This document shows, piece by piece, positions 1-10,156 of a DNA stretch of 64,000 nt; positions within the stretch are counted from its first letter, which is position 1; every line of letters starts with the position of its first letter. The stretch comes from Centroberyx gerrardi (taxonomy: Eukaryota > Chordata > Actinopteri > Beryciformes > Berycidae), in NCBI RefSeq assembly GCF_048128805.1, contig NC_136012.1, positions 5,531,621 to 5,595,620 on the forward strand, in the 5' to 3' direction. Under the pieces are notes generated by a model. It was not told where the DNA came from, ran no database searches, and worked only from the letters and a program-made list of their open reading frames with translations. Position numbers and translations under genes: made by a program.

Positions 1-114
1 TGATCAACAGCAGATACATTATGGTCATTTTGTGCTATGGGACAGTAAAGATCTTACTTATTGCGCCTGTGATTAGCAGGTTCGTAGATACCTGCTCCCC
101 TACTGCCCCCTCTC

Positions 115-157
115 CACACACACACACACACACACACATACACACACACACACACAC
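115..157. repeat. (CA)n microsatellite
   Basis: Near-pure CA tract with one TA interruption. Open frames here are dinucleotide translations. Confidence 0.97.
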
Positions 158-254
158 GCCTTATCTCTTTTGCAATATGGTTTTAAACCGAGAAAACCGA
201 GAATCTCAGCTGTATGACAGAATTCAGTGGCATTACCACTGGGCACTCTGTCTC

Positions 255-255
255 T

Positions 256-288
<33 letters not shown>

Positions 289-312
289 AGACACACACAT
301 TATCACACACAT
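255..312. repeat. (CA)n microsatellite, imperfect
   Basis: CA tract with CAGA interruptions in its right half. Confidence 0.95.
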
Positions 313-668
313 TAACGTTGTCTCTCGGAAATTGCATGCGACGCAAACATTGAATTATATGCAGAAAAATGACCTGCGAGGCATTGTGCTCATTCTGGCC
401 CTGGCCACATCCCAGACAGGAGAGATTTTTGCCTATGCTTGACTTGTTTCTGATGAAAACCAGATTACCCCACCGTTGGCTATTGGCCTGGCTACACAGC
501 ATTACCGCTGCACTAAACACAGAATGACACTCACGTGTTTGTGTCCCAGCAGAAAACAAGAGTAGACACCTGTTCAGCTCCATAAAACCAACTCCCTGTG
601 AAAATCCCGGTGCTTTAGAACAGAGCCTCTATTAGTTCTGTAATAATCCACATCACAGACTTTATGGC

Positions 669-671
<3 letters not shown>

Positions 672-720
<49 letters not shown>

Positions 721-795
721 GTTTCCCTCTCTCTCTATCTCTCTCTGTTTCCCTCTCTCTCTATCTCTCTCTGTTTCCCTCTCTCTCTCTTTCTG
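672..795. repeat. (CT)n microsatellite grading into a 26-bp minisatellite
   Basis: A pure CT run is followed by three copies of a 26-bp unit that starts gtttccctctctctctatct. Confidence 0.9.
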
Positions 796-928
796 AAAAA
801 GTCTTGGGGTTTTCTAGCAGGGCATGTGCGTGTTTGTTCTGTAATAATACACAACACAGACTTTATGGCTAATGTATTTCCCTGTTTTTCTTGTTTGTCT
901 CTCTCTCTGTCTTGAGGGCTTGTAGGCT

Positions 929-930
<2 letters not shown>

Positions 931-961
<31 letters not shown>
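931..961. repeat. (GT)n microsatellite
   Basis: Pure GT tract. Confidence 0.95.
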
Positions 962-964
<3 letters not shown>

Positions 965-1033
965 TATAGAGGTTTATAAAGCAGGCCATGTACAGTATTT
1001 CCTCAGTAATAATCCACTAGACAGAGTTATGCA

Positions 1034-2304
1034 TAACGGCATGGAGGTCAGTACACTAGGCCTCTCTTGTCACTACGCTCAGGAGCTTTCATGCTATGTT
1101 TTGATTCTCTTAGACAGTGAAGCAGCACAAAGTAGCCAGGAACACAATGAAAACAGCCAAAAGTAACAAGGATCATATTAATACAGCAAAATGTGGCAAT
1201 GGATAACGTGAAAATAGTCCAAAGTAGCAAGTAGAAAGTAGTGAGGATGACATTAAAACAGCCTGTAGTCAGGATGTTTAGCTGGTTCAACAAGCATAGA
1301 AATATTATAAAATAAAAACAAAATATATGGCAAGTGCGCCTCTTCGTATAAACTTCTAGTAACTATAAACTGGTCTCCTGAAAAAATCCCATGAAAAACA
1401 TGGGAATGGTGGCAGTCTTTTACAAATACAAGACAATGATACCATATTTTTACTAATGACTGCATGGATTTTTTTGAAAGTATAGTGTGTTTTGTTTTAC
1501 ATTTTGGAAGCATAGCATATGGATTGCCCCTCTCTCTTATATTTCCACTGCATAAAGGATAAATGCCATAAAAATAGCCTACAGTAGCAAGGATGACATT
1601 AGTATAGCCAAATATAGCAAGAGCAAACCAATTAACATAGAGTAGCAACACTCTCTGATGATGACATTGAGTCTTTTCTCTTGGGGTTGTAACATTTTCA
1701 CACAACTTCACAATGAGAAGTTTTGTTTCACCTCTGTGTGTCCAGTATGTCGTACTTGTACGGAGCATATAATACATTTCGCCAAGCACACATGCTGCTT
1801 TTCTACCTCGATCCTACTTTATATTCATCCACTCACACGCATTCATACCTGAGAGCTGCCCAGTACAACCAAAGTCTTTTATTTTTGGCCACTGGGAGCT
1901 GCCCAGTACAAGCCCAGGCTTCTACTCTTGGCCTCGGAGCAGCTTCATTTAAGCCTTGCCAAAGAGCAGCTCGGTGGTACTTGTCGAGGGAGAGAGTTAT
2001 TCATTCAATTTCACCACCCAGTGAAGGCAGCCTTGGGGTCACAAACCTGCGTGTCTATCTTCTATGCCAGTGATTCTCAACCTTTTTCATACACACATTA
2101 GGGCAACATAACCCCATTTGATGAGATTTTATCTCTTGAACCCAAATCTGAGAATATTGTTATTGTCAGATATGATTTTGTACAGAATTCCATGACTATC
2201 TGTATTGTAGGTAGAGAGATAACAGTGAAACTATGATCAAAATAGTCATTCGTGTACATTCTCTAATTGAGGTAACTTCTTGTAACTACTTTCAGATGCT
2301 GAGC
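1034..2304. other. Intergenic, diverged AT-rich minisatellite
   Basis: No gene seen. A motif resembling agtagcaaggatgacatta recurs at about 1146-1280 and 1562-1650, so part of the stretch is an old minisatellite. The rest is unremarkable. Confidence 0.5.
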
Positions 2305-2568
2305 TACGATGCAAAAAATGTCCATCCTAGTTTGTAATGAAGTTTCACTTGTTTCAGGAATTTTCTAGAAACTGGTGTCAGTATCTCGATACAAGGTAGA
2401 TCTCTCCAACAAATGATGCTTGAAAAAAATTCTTGAAGCAAGTTTGGAAGTAAAGGTATATCACCCCATTGCCAGATTTTTTGAATCTCTTCAAACAGAA
2501 CAGACAGATTTAAGACTCAATACTAGATTGGGTGACTTTTTTAGATGGTTATTTTTTGCAGTGTAGTT
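2305..2568. mobile_element. hAT-like MITE, copy 1
   Basis: The left end (tgcaaaaaatgtccatc) and right end (attttttgcagtgta) form imperfect terminal inverted repeats around about 260 bp of non-coding DNA. The same terminal and subterminal sequences occur in the element at 4934-6514, so they are two copies of one family. hAT membership is inferred from the CACTGCAAAAAA-style ends; I could not identify an 8-bp target duplication. Confidence 0.55.
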
Positions 2569-3300
2569 TGTAGCGGCCACTAGGTATACACAGTTGGCCT
2601 ATGCTTTAGTGTTAACGATGAAGTATGTGCAATCCCTACTGTTGCACAGACTGGATGCAAAGAGGTAAAACTGCCACCAATCATCTTGTGTGATAATTGG
2701 TCATTTGAAGAAAAAGTTAATTTTCCAAGAAGTCGGTGTATAGAAGCTTTGCAGTTATATCACAAATCTCCTAGCAAACACAACTGGTGCTGTCGTGGAT
2801 ATCCAGTTAGCTGTGCTCATCATGGGTGTATCCATTCAGTAACATTAGAATTAAAGGTAAAGGTAAAAGGTAAAGTCTGATAAGGTAGATTTGTTTCCAT
2901 ATTTTGGTTACTGTCACACAGGAAACTTTGTCTTTAGTTGTAGCTTGAGAAGTCAGCTCAATTAACCTGAGCAAAGAGTTGTTTTTTTTGCATTTTTAGC
3001 TAGCTAACTAGCCAGCAGGCTACTTAGCAAAACAACCAGTGTTAACATGTAAGTAATAGGTATTACTAATGCTAGCTTCCAATAGATAAAGTGTGCAATT
3101 CAGATGTGTTTACAACAAGAACGTGATGATTAACTAACCAAGTAATATGATTTGCTATCTAAAAAGCTAGCAAACTATCAGATGTTCACAACCACTGTTG
3201 CCTGAGAGCGGATGACCTCCAATATGGCCGCCAGAGGGTGTGTTACATCACCTGAATTATTTTATCGGCTACAGCTCATGGGAAAGGAGCTGGATTCTAC
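2569..3300. other. Intergenic, nothing recognised
   Basis: Contains short frames only and a cluster of gctagc/ctagct words at 2998-3180. No gene, RNA or mobile-element end that I can support. Confidence 0.5.
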
Positions 3301-3669
3301 CCATTAAGACTCTCCCTCTCTCTCTCTCTCTCCCCTGCCTCTCTACCTCCCTCTCTCCTCCATACCTCCCATAATTATCTTTCTGCCACCCACCCCGCCC
3401 ACACACCCTTTCTCTCACTCTGTTCCTATAACAACATCGCAGCTTATTAAATGTGAGTTAGATTAGACCCTGATTTCTGAGGGACCTTGTGAAGTGTGTG
3501 AAATACAAAGTGACACAGAGAAAGGGAAGGGGAAACGGGAAGATAGGGAGCAAGAAGACGAGGAAAGAGAGGGGGAAAGAAAGAAAGAAAGAATGGAAGA
3601 AAGAGAAGCTAACTTTTTCTTCCTTTATAGTCATTCTTTTCCTCTGCAATGCCATTTCACCCACCAATA

Positions 3670-3672
<3 letters not shown>

Positions 3673-3707
<35 letters not shown>

Positions 3708-3740
3708 CGTGTGTGCGTGCGTGTGTGCGTGTGTGTGTGT
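3673..3740. repeat. (GT)n/(GTGC)n microsatellite
   Basis: GT run followed by GTGC/GTGT alternation. Confidence 0.95.
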
Positions 3741-3744
3741 CGGC

Positions 3745-4409
3745 GCTAGTGTTGCAGCCATTTCTTTGTGTCTCTGTGGGCCTTTTTAAAGTGATTCATG
3801 TTTCAGGCTTTAGAGGCAATATTCACTGTACCTTCAACTCTCCTCTGTTCTCCTCTCCTTCCCAATTCACTGCTGGCTTTGGATGAAAAAGCTCCCTGGC
3901 TCCCTATAATGCAAGGCTCCAGCCCAGCCAAACCTTATTTGTTAGGGTATTACAAGCACTGTACATTTTTCACTACAGTAAAAAAACGCACGGCAAAATA
4001 ATTGATTGTTTGCAATTATCAATGAATGCTCAAGTCCATGAGGCAATATCCATTCCATTTTACAGTTTTTTATGTTTTTCTCTCTTTCACTTCTCCTTCC
4101 CCACATAGTCCATTTAAACTTTCTGCTCACAAGCTTGCACCACTAACCATATTATGCTGCCACCACACCAAATAGGTTTTTGTTGATGTGACGTCTTTGT
4201 GTTCAGTCATTTTGATACCTGCCAAAGAATGTACATGATGTAGAGAGTTGAGAGAATTAGGATCCTGGGATCATTTAGTAGTTTTGTGTGTACACAAACA
4301 TATCAGTGAATGCTTGTGATTTCCTAGAAACAAACGCACATTTATTTGCATGAAAATGTCCCAGATTATTCCTTTAACATTGATTGCACACCTGCAGGGT
4401 TAGCTGGTT
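3745..4409. other. Intergenic, nothing recognised
   Basis: Short frames without recognisable motifs and no repeat ends seen. Confidence 0.5.
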
Positions 4410-4641
4410 TTAAAAAAGCAGTAAAATAGTCAAACTAATATTTTTGTTCTGTGCGCTGCTCGGCTGCGCACTGCGTCTCAGTTTGTCTTTTGTGATTGTA
4501 ATGATATGTTGAATGTATGTATCTTTGTGTCCTGTCTTAATTTTTGTCTTTTCTATGATGTTGCAAATGGAGCTGCTGTGATGCAAGAACAATTTCAGAC
4601 TGGATCTGACAATAAAGTATTATCATCATCATCATCATCAA
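4410..4641 (+). mobile_element. Probable 3' tail of a truncated non-LTR retrotransposon
   Basis: T-rich 3'-UTR-like sequence ending in tctgacaataaagtatt and then an (ATC)n tract (4620-4641). A polyadenylation-like AATAAA followed by a simple repeat is the usual end of many fish LINEs. No coding part is present, so the family cannot be named. Confidence 0.35.
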
Positions 4642-5098
4642 ATAGACCAAATAATATGATTAATTAGATCATCTGCTTATGCTGCTCAAAACTTCTTAGT
4701 CTCTTTGATAAGGAGAAGAGAGGTTGCCATGGCCGTCCCAGTTGAAAGAGACTTCCCATTTTGAATTACCTTATTCCTTTCCCTTAACCACTTGTCCTTG
4801 CACAGAGGAGTTAATTGGTGTTACATTAGAAAACCATCACCTGGGGGTTCGCTTAAAAGGGAAGAGAGGAAGGGGAGGTGATGGGTTGAAATGAAACCAA
4901 ATTCAGTCATTACAGTATTCCTTTATCTATGCATACTGCAAAAAATGCCCTTTTTAACAAATCATTCACTCTTAAAATCTTATTTTTCTTAGAACAAGTG
5001 AAAAATGCTGCCAATAGGGTGAGATAATTCCACTTCATTCCAATCCAGTTTCACTTAAGGATTTAGAAACATTTCTAGAAACAAGTGTGAATATCTTA

Positions 5099-6360
5099 CA
5101 GTTTTTTACGATTGCTAGCAACCTTTTATCAGTTCTGTAGTCACATTTTCATAACTCTTAACAGTTAGCACAACATCGGTCTGTTGTGGGCCATACCATT
5201 AACACATTTCTTGTTCCTTTGACACAAAATGCATTAAGTGAACACATTTTAAAAACTCTTGAATTTCTTTTACACACAAGCTCAACCAAGACCAAAACTA
5301 TGGATTTTTACTGCCAAATTTACAAATGCTTGCACACTGTCAGAACAGATAACCTCATGTTCTAAACCTAATTTATAGGCTAAAGTTGAAGTGAACAGCA
5401 GTTCACATTGTATATATATATATATATATATTGTATATTATATATTGAAACACAAATATATGTCCTATATTTTTTTATTGCTACTGAGAAACAGCTGATT
5501 GAAGTTATGCAAATAGACCCATCACAGCTGAACACTGCCAGGGGTGGATAAGGCACGCCAAAAGATACTTCCCAAGGTGCATAGCCAGAGAAAATATAAG
5601 GAGTGATGTGGACGAGAACATGTGGCCAAATGCAGAAGACCGGGTTGATTAGAAAAGGACTGTGTATTTTTCTTTTTTTTTCTTCTGTGCCTTTTTCTGT
5701 TTGTATATTTTATTTTTACACAACTGTAACCAGCAGCTATATTACAGATTTTTGTTGATCTCTTGCAGTAATTTCCTATTGCAAATACTGTAAAGCCTTT
5801 ACTGCAGCAATTCTGTCACTTACTCCTTTTTCATATACTGTACATTCTATAAAGTAAAGATGAGTCATTCACTTTTGATATAGAATGTTTGCAAAAAAGA
5901 AGAAAAAAATGCGTACATTTACTACACTCAACAAAAGAAAAATGTAGAGTGACTTCAAAAGAAACTGCAGTGTGAAAAACAATTGATTATCAATATACTG
6001 TCTATTGTATAAGGGTAAAACTGACACATGTAAAGTAATGCATTTTCTGTAATACCATCTGCTGTTAGTATTTTGTATGTCATTGTGCTGTGATTGACTA
6101 AATGTTCCTGTTGGAAGAAAACATGTGCTAGAGTTTTGAAAGAATTATTTGATTTTGAGACATGTTTGCAGTGTTTTGGTAGAGTTAGTGTATTTTGACA
6201 AAGTATTCTTGCATTTTGAAAATTAGTGTTGGTGTTTAGTTTACAATATGTGATTTTGAGCATAAAATTAACTGTTTTGCCAACTGTGTGTTGTAGGTGA
6301 GTTGGTGTGTGAAGAGTTTAGAAAAAGTATTATAAGTATTGAAAAAATCGTAAAAAACTG
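5099..6360 (+). mobile_element. Tc1/mariner-like transposon, internally deleted
   Basis: The ends are perfect inverted repeats: ttacagttttttacgatt at 5096-5113 and its complement at 6346-6363. The element proper is flanked by TA on both sides (5097-5098 and 6361-6362), the target duplication expected of this superfamily. The interior is AT-rich, includes a TA microsatellite at 5411-5430, and keeps only the C-terminal coding end of a transposase. At 1262 bp with no full transposase frame it is non-autonomous. Confidence 0.8.
5530..5652 (+). pseudogene. Transposase C-terminal remnant
   Basis: The frame reads ..GWIRHAKRYFPRC.. and continues to an acidic/tryptophan tail (DVDENMWPN) before a TAG stop. 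I recognise this as the usual C-terminus of a fish DDE transposase, from memory and not from a search. Upstream, MQIDPSQLNTAR is in a different frame, so a single frameshift lies in the G run near 5539-5543. The catalytic core is missing. Confidence 0.6.
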
Positions 6361-6514
6361 TAATACAGAATAAGGCACATCATTCCACTAGTGTCAAGAA
6401 AATCATACTTGATTTGCATTTAGAAACGTGGAATTTTCTCACCCCGTTAAGACTCAATAGCTATTAGATTAAATAACGTGATGGTGGATAAGATGGATAT
6501 TTTTTGCAGTGTAG

Positions 6515-7421
6515 GTGAAGTCATTATGCTCTTTCCAGCCGAACGCAGAAATAGAATACATTCACTCTGTGAGCAGAAAAGTGGTGTTTCAGAGAAAATT
6601 AGTTGGACAAAAAAGTGCGTTGCCCCTTACTTTATAGCTATGTGAATCAATGGCCTTGACCTCTTTTTTCTAATCAGCTAAACACACTGAGCAATATTTT
6701 TTTTTTGACAATAGATGCTCTTTTCAACAGCTGCAACAGCTTTTCAAATGATAATCAATATGTTTCAAAAGCACTCAGTTTGCATACTCCCTCCACAGTC
6801 GTATTTGTCTTTTCAATACATATGTTTCTATCAACTGAATGTATAGATTGAAATACTATGATTCATTATTTGACTGCATACATATGGCAATTCAAGGCTT
6901 CAGTTTTCTATGTGCTATCTCCATTCACTAGCTGGCTGGATGCGTCAACATGATGCCTTCTAGGGAGTAACAGAAATGGGGCTACAGTTACATTCACACT
7001 ATTTCAACAAGGTTTGGTTTAATGTATCAAGGATGGGTACATTTCATTTTCAGTTCCCTCAAAATTGAATTCTTTTCATAATTGAAATTTTGAAAGGTAT
7101 AACCTTTTGTTGCAAGAAGCTTGTCATATCCAACTGAATTGAAGAGGAATAACTGAGAATGCAGCGCAATAGCAAATTAATTGAGTTAATCACAGCCCAG
7201 GAATGTATAGAGAAAATGATTTTGATACACGTGTATCAAAATAATTTGTCAGATGTGTGTGGTTCATTTTGACAAGGACAATAATTTCAAGTAATTGCTT
7301 TGATGTGTACATGCACGTCTCTTTGTGTGTGTGTATTAGGCTATTATTACTATTTTTTACTATTATACTTTTTCTACCCAGTCACAGCCACTTCAGTCTT
7401 TTAAGTCAAGGCCAAAAGCAA

Positions 7422-7422
<1 letters not shown>
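6515..7422. other. Intergenic, AT-rich, nothing recognised
   Basis: No coding frame, tRNA-like fold or repeat end that I can support. Confidence 0.5.

Positions 7423-7488
<66 letters not shown>
7423..7488. repeat. (GT)n microsatellite
   Basis: Long uninterrupted GT tract of about 65 bp. Confidence 0.97.
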
Positions 7489-7490
<2 letters not shown>

Positions 7491-7564
7491 TGTTTCAGCT
7501 TACTAGAGCTCCAGTCACTGAAACCGCTACCTGAAACATCAGCACTACACTTGAAAACTCATCA

Positions 7565-8396
7565 GGGCTGCGTTTCCCAATAACGATCGTTCTTAACGGT
7601 TATGAAGGTTTCCTACGAGCAATTTTAAGAAGGTTCATAGATTTTTACACGCATTGCCCAAAACAGCACTTAAGCTAAGAGCGTCTTACCTTAAGTGCGT
7701 CTTTGGTCGTGTTCCGTTACTTTACGCTTCACCCTGCGTTGTGCTGCTTAGATACTATGACAGGTTACATTTAAAAAATAATAGCGCAGAAACAGAGGAG
7801 GTGGTGATGTGACAACATTGTACCAGGTAAAACACAATATTGAGTAGCCTAAGCCTGGGACTCAAGTGTTCTCACTGTATTGTTATTATTAAGCATGTCG
7901 CCCAAGTTATTCAAAATTTATTTTAAACAGCCCCACACACACAAACACACACACACACACACACACACAGCCACAAAACACCCATTTATTTCACTTTTTC
8001 CCCACTTACCCAATTGCTGAATTTCATTAAATCAACAATGAAAGTCCTGATTATACCCTGAAAATAGGTAGCCTGCATTTCACGTAGCCTAGTTTTTAAA
8101 TATGTTTGCAGTTGGTGTTTTTCACTCAACTAAATATTTTATCGGGGTTATAAACATTGTGTGCATATTCTACTGTAGACTACAAACATCATCGGCAGTC
8201 AAAATAAAGCTGCCTCATGATATTTTTGTTGTTCTTAGCGTTCTACGAGTGGTCAGAAGCACTCGTAATCTACGACGAGTTTTTAAGAGCATCGTTAGTT
8301 AAGAAGCTCTTGGGAAACCCACCGTAACCTTAAGATGCTTCTTACGATGTACTTTACCAACATCTTAGGCTTACGATGCTTTTGGGAAACCCAGAG
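7565..8396. mobile_element. Non-autonomous DNA transposon, family unknown
   Basis: The left end gctgcgtttcccaataac and the right end (complement reads ctgggtttcccaaaagca) are imperfect inverted repeats. A second internal copy of the gggaaaccca terminal motif lies near 8308-8318, which suggests a nested or rearranged end. The inside holds a CA tract (7934-7969) and no transposase. Superfamily and target duplication could not be settled. Confidence 0.45.
7934..7969. repeat. (CA)n microsatellite
   Basis: CA tract with one AA interruption. Confidence 0.95.
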
Positions 8397-8605
8397 GACA
8401 GCTACGCTACACATAAATTGTACTCTTCCCTCATACGCCACACTAGTACACCTGCCAGAAAGGCAAGAAGACGTGCATTACTCGGTAAGCAGATCAATGT
8501 CAAAGTGACGAGATCCTCTGATGCATCTGTAGTGCAGATCGTAGGTTAGGTGTTCTCCAACGCATAAACGGCTAAACGTGTGCAAACTGTAGTGTAGTAT
8601 AGGTG

Positions 8606-8694
8606 TAGCGCAGACAACCCTTTACATGATGAGAAAACGTCTCACGTACACTACACCTGAATAAAGACATTTTGCCTGCGCTACACCTACGCTT
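8606..8694. repeat. Inverted repeat, potential hairpin
   Basis: aggtgtagcgcag near 8608-8620 is complementary to ctgcgctacacct near 8679-8691, separated by about 58 bp. Confidence 0.6.
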
Positions 8695-8712
8695 TGTGTG
8701 TCTAACGTCTGT

Positions 8713-8831
8713 GTGACCATTGTAAGTCTATGGCAGATCTTGGTGTGACGTTAGGCGTTTGGTCAGATCTTACAGGTCTTGGTCAGGTGTCAGGTAGGCG
8801 TTTCAGTGACTGGAGCTCTAGTCCGCTGACA
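8713..8831. repeat. 119-bp direct repeat, left copy
   Basis: Begins gtgaccattgtaagtctatg and ends gctgaca. It is nearly identical to 9974-10091, 1.26 kb downstream. Confidence 0.85.
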
Positions 8832-8950
8832 CACTCCAGACTTTATATTATGCATCTGATTATGTTTGTATCTGTGTGTGTTTGTGTGTAACTTATTAGC
8901 ACAATTGTGTGCAATATGGCATTTTATTTACAACACGATACCAATATAAC

Positions 8951-8989
<39 letters not shown>
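8951..8989. repeat. (CA)n microsatellite
   Basis: CA tract, followed by a (TTG)n tract at 9031-9066. Confidence 0.95.
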
Positions 8990-8990
<1 letters not shown>

Positions 8991-9317
8991 CTTTGTAAAA
9001 GTGCTGCTGATGTGAAAAGTGATGCAAAAGATATTATTGTTGTTGTTGTTGTTATTGTTGTTGCTGCAACATTCTAATACTGCAGAGTGACTTTCCACAC
9101 AACAGCATCTGGCAAATGCAGCGCTTTGAAGACACAAAACCAACCGTGAATCTTTTACACTACTATGAACTTTGATCAACTGTCTGATCCATTTGACTCT
9201 ACCGTTATGTTCAGATTTTACTGGTCAAACCAGATGCAGTTATTGGGTACTATTTTGAAATTATGGGTTGGGTCAATGTTCAAACTCGAATAAAGTGTAT
9301 ACCATTTTCTCCTGTCA

Positions 9318-9503
9318 GCTGGAGAATTGTCTGACCCGCTCTCCTCAGCTCTTCAGCTGATTTCAAATGAAGAGCAAGAAGGAGACACAGTTGGACAGGA
9401 GAAGCAGGATCCTCCTGGACTCCCTGAACAGTCGTCCACTGATGTTTCACATGACAAGGAGGATTCAGTGGGAACCAGCATTTCTACAGCTCCTCATCAC
9501 TAA
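9318..9503 (+). other. Exon-like open frame 1, unidentified
   Basis: A pyrimidine-rich acceptor-like stretch (ttttctcctgtcag) precedes an open frame of about 61 codons, hydrophilic and rich in E, Q, D and S (it includes ISNEEQEGDTVGQEKQDPPG), ending in TAA. The composition looks coding but no domain is recognisable. It may be a decayed exon of a transposon gene or host gene. Confidence 0.25.
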
Positions 9504-9739
9504 CATGTGATCCATCTAATCCCACTGGTGTGCACACATTTTATTGGTTGCAAAAAACAGAATGATTTGATTTGAAATAATTTCTCTCAATAGTGTTTAC
9601 ATGGGGAGAAATTTGATTACAGATTTAGGGTTGAAGAATGAAATTCTGCTGACTGATTTTTTGATTAGTACTATTAGCTCAATGTTCAAACTCTGACAAC
9701 TTTTGTTGTGTGGGCCCTCTGAGCCATGTCACTGCTCAG

Positions 9740-9844
9740 AAACAATCTAGAAAGAGGCCCCTGGAGGAGACCATGAGCATCAGAGAAGTCTTCAAGGCCG
9801 AGCCCGCAATGAAGAGGAGGAAATTGGAACTGGCGACCTATTGA
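9740..9844 (+). other. Exon-like open frame 2, unidentified
   Basis: Follows a cag acceptor-like site. It reads 34 codons with basic stretches (SRKRPLEETMS.. and MKRRKLELATY) and ends in TGA. The KRPLEE and KRRK patches resemble nuclear localisation tails. Possibly an alternative last exon paired with 9318-9503. Function unknown. Confidence 0.25.
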
Positions 9845-9973
9845 GTTTAACAACACTAAGTGAAGAGCTCATCGCAAAATATATCCTAAACTGCCAAAAA
9901 TGTCAAATTTTTGTACATAATTTTGTGTACATCTTTGTGACAAATATCCCTTCCAGTATTAGGGATATTGCCA

Positions 9974-10091
9974 GTGACCATTGTAAGTCTATGGCAGCTC
10001 TTGGTGTGATGTAAGATGTTTGGTCAGATCTTACAGGTCTTGGTCAGGTGTCAGGTAGGCGTTTCAGTGACTGGAGCTCTAGTGAGCTGAC
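9974..10091. repeat. 119-bp direct repeat, right copy
   Basis: Partner of 8713-8831. Differences cluster in the segment after ctatggcag; the second half is almost unchanged. Confidence 0.85.
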
Positions 10092-10121
10092 AGTCCACGC
10101 TTTTGGACTGTGGACTTTGGT

Positions 10122-10156
10122 TGTGTGTGTGAGTGTGTGTGTGTGTGTGTGTGTGT
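10122..10156. repeat. (GT)n microsatellite
   Basis: GT tract with one GA interruption. Confidence 0.95.

Larger units (their letters stand above)
634..1030. repeat. Locally duplicated motif around a CT microsatellite
   Basis: A motif of about 38 bp beginning ttctgtaataat occurs at 634-671 and 836-872, with a shorter diverged third copy at about 999-1030. It suggests local tandem duplication with the CT and GT tracts between copies. Confidence 0.6.
4934..6514. mobile_element. hAT-like MITE, copy 2, split by a mariner-like insertion
   Basis: Left end tactgcaaaaaatgccc and right end ggatattttttgcagtgta form inverted repeats. Removing the element at 5099-6360 leaves about 320 bp, comparable to copy 1 at 2305-2568. 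Shared internal words include the tttcacttaaggattt-like stretch in both copies. Confidence 0.6.

Noticed and set aside
664-989. Leu/Ser-rich or Thr/His-rich small ORFs over microsatellites
   Set aside because: Dinucleotide repeat translations. The same applies at 21-583, 3489-3886, 7257-7583 and 14695-14907.
8713-10091. Tiny LTR-type element bounded by the 119-bp repeats
   Set aside because: The repeats can be read as starting TG and ending CA, but there is no primer-binding site, polypurine tract or flanking duplication that I can support.
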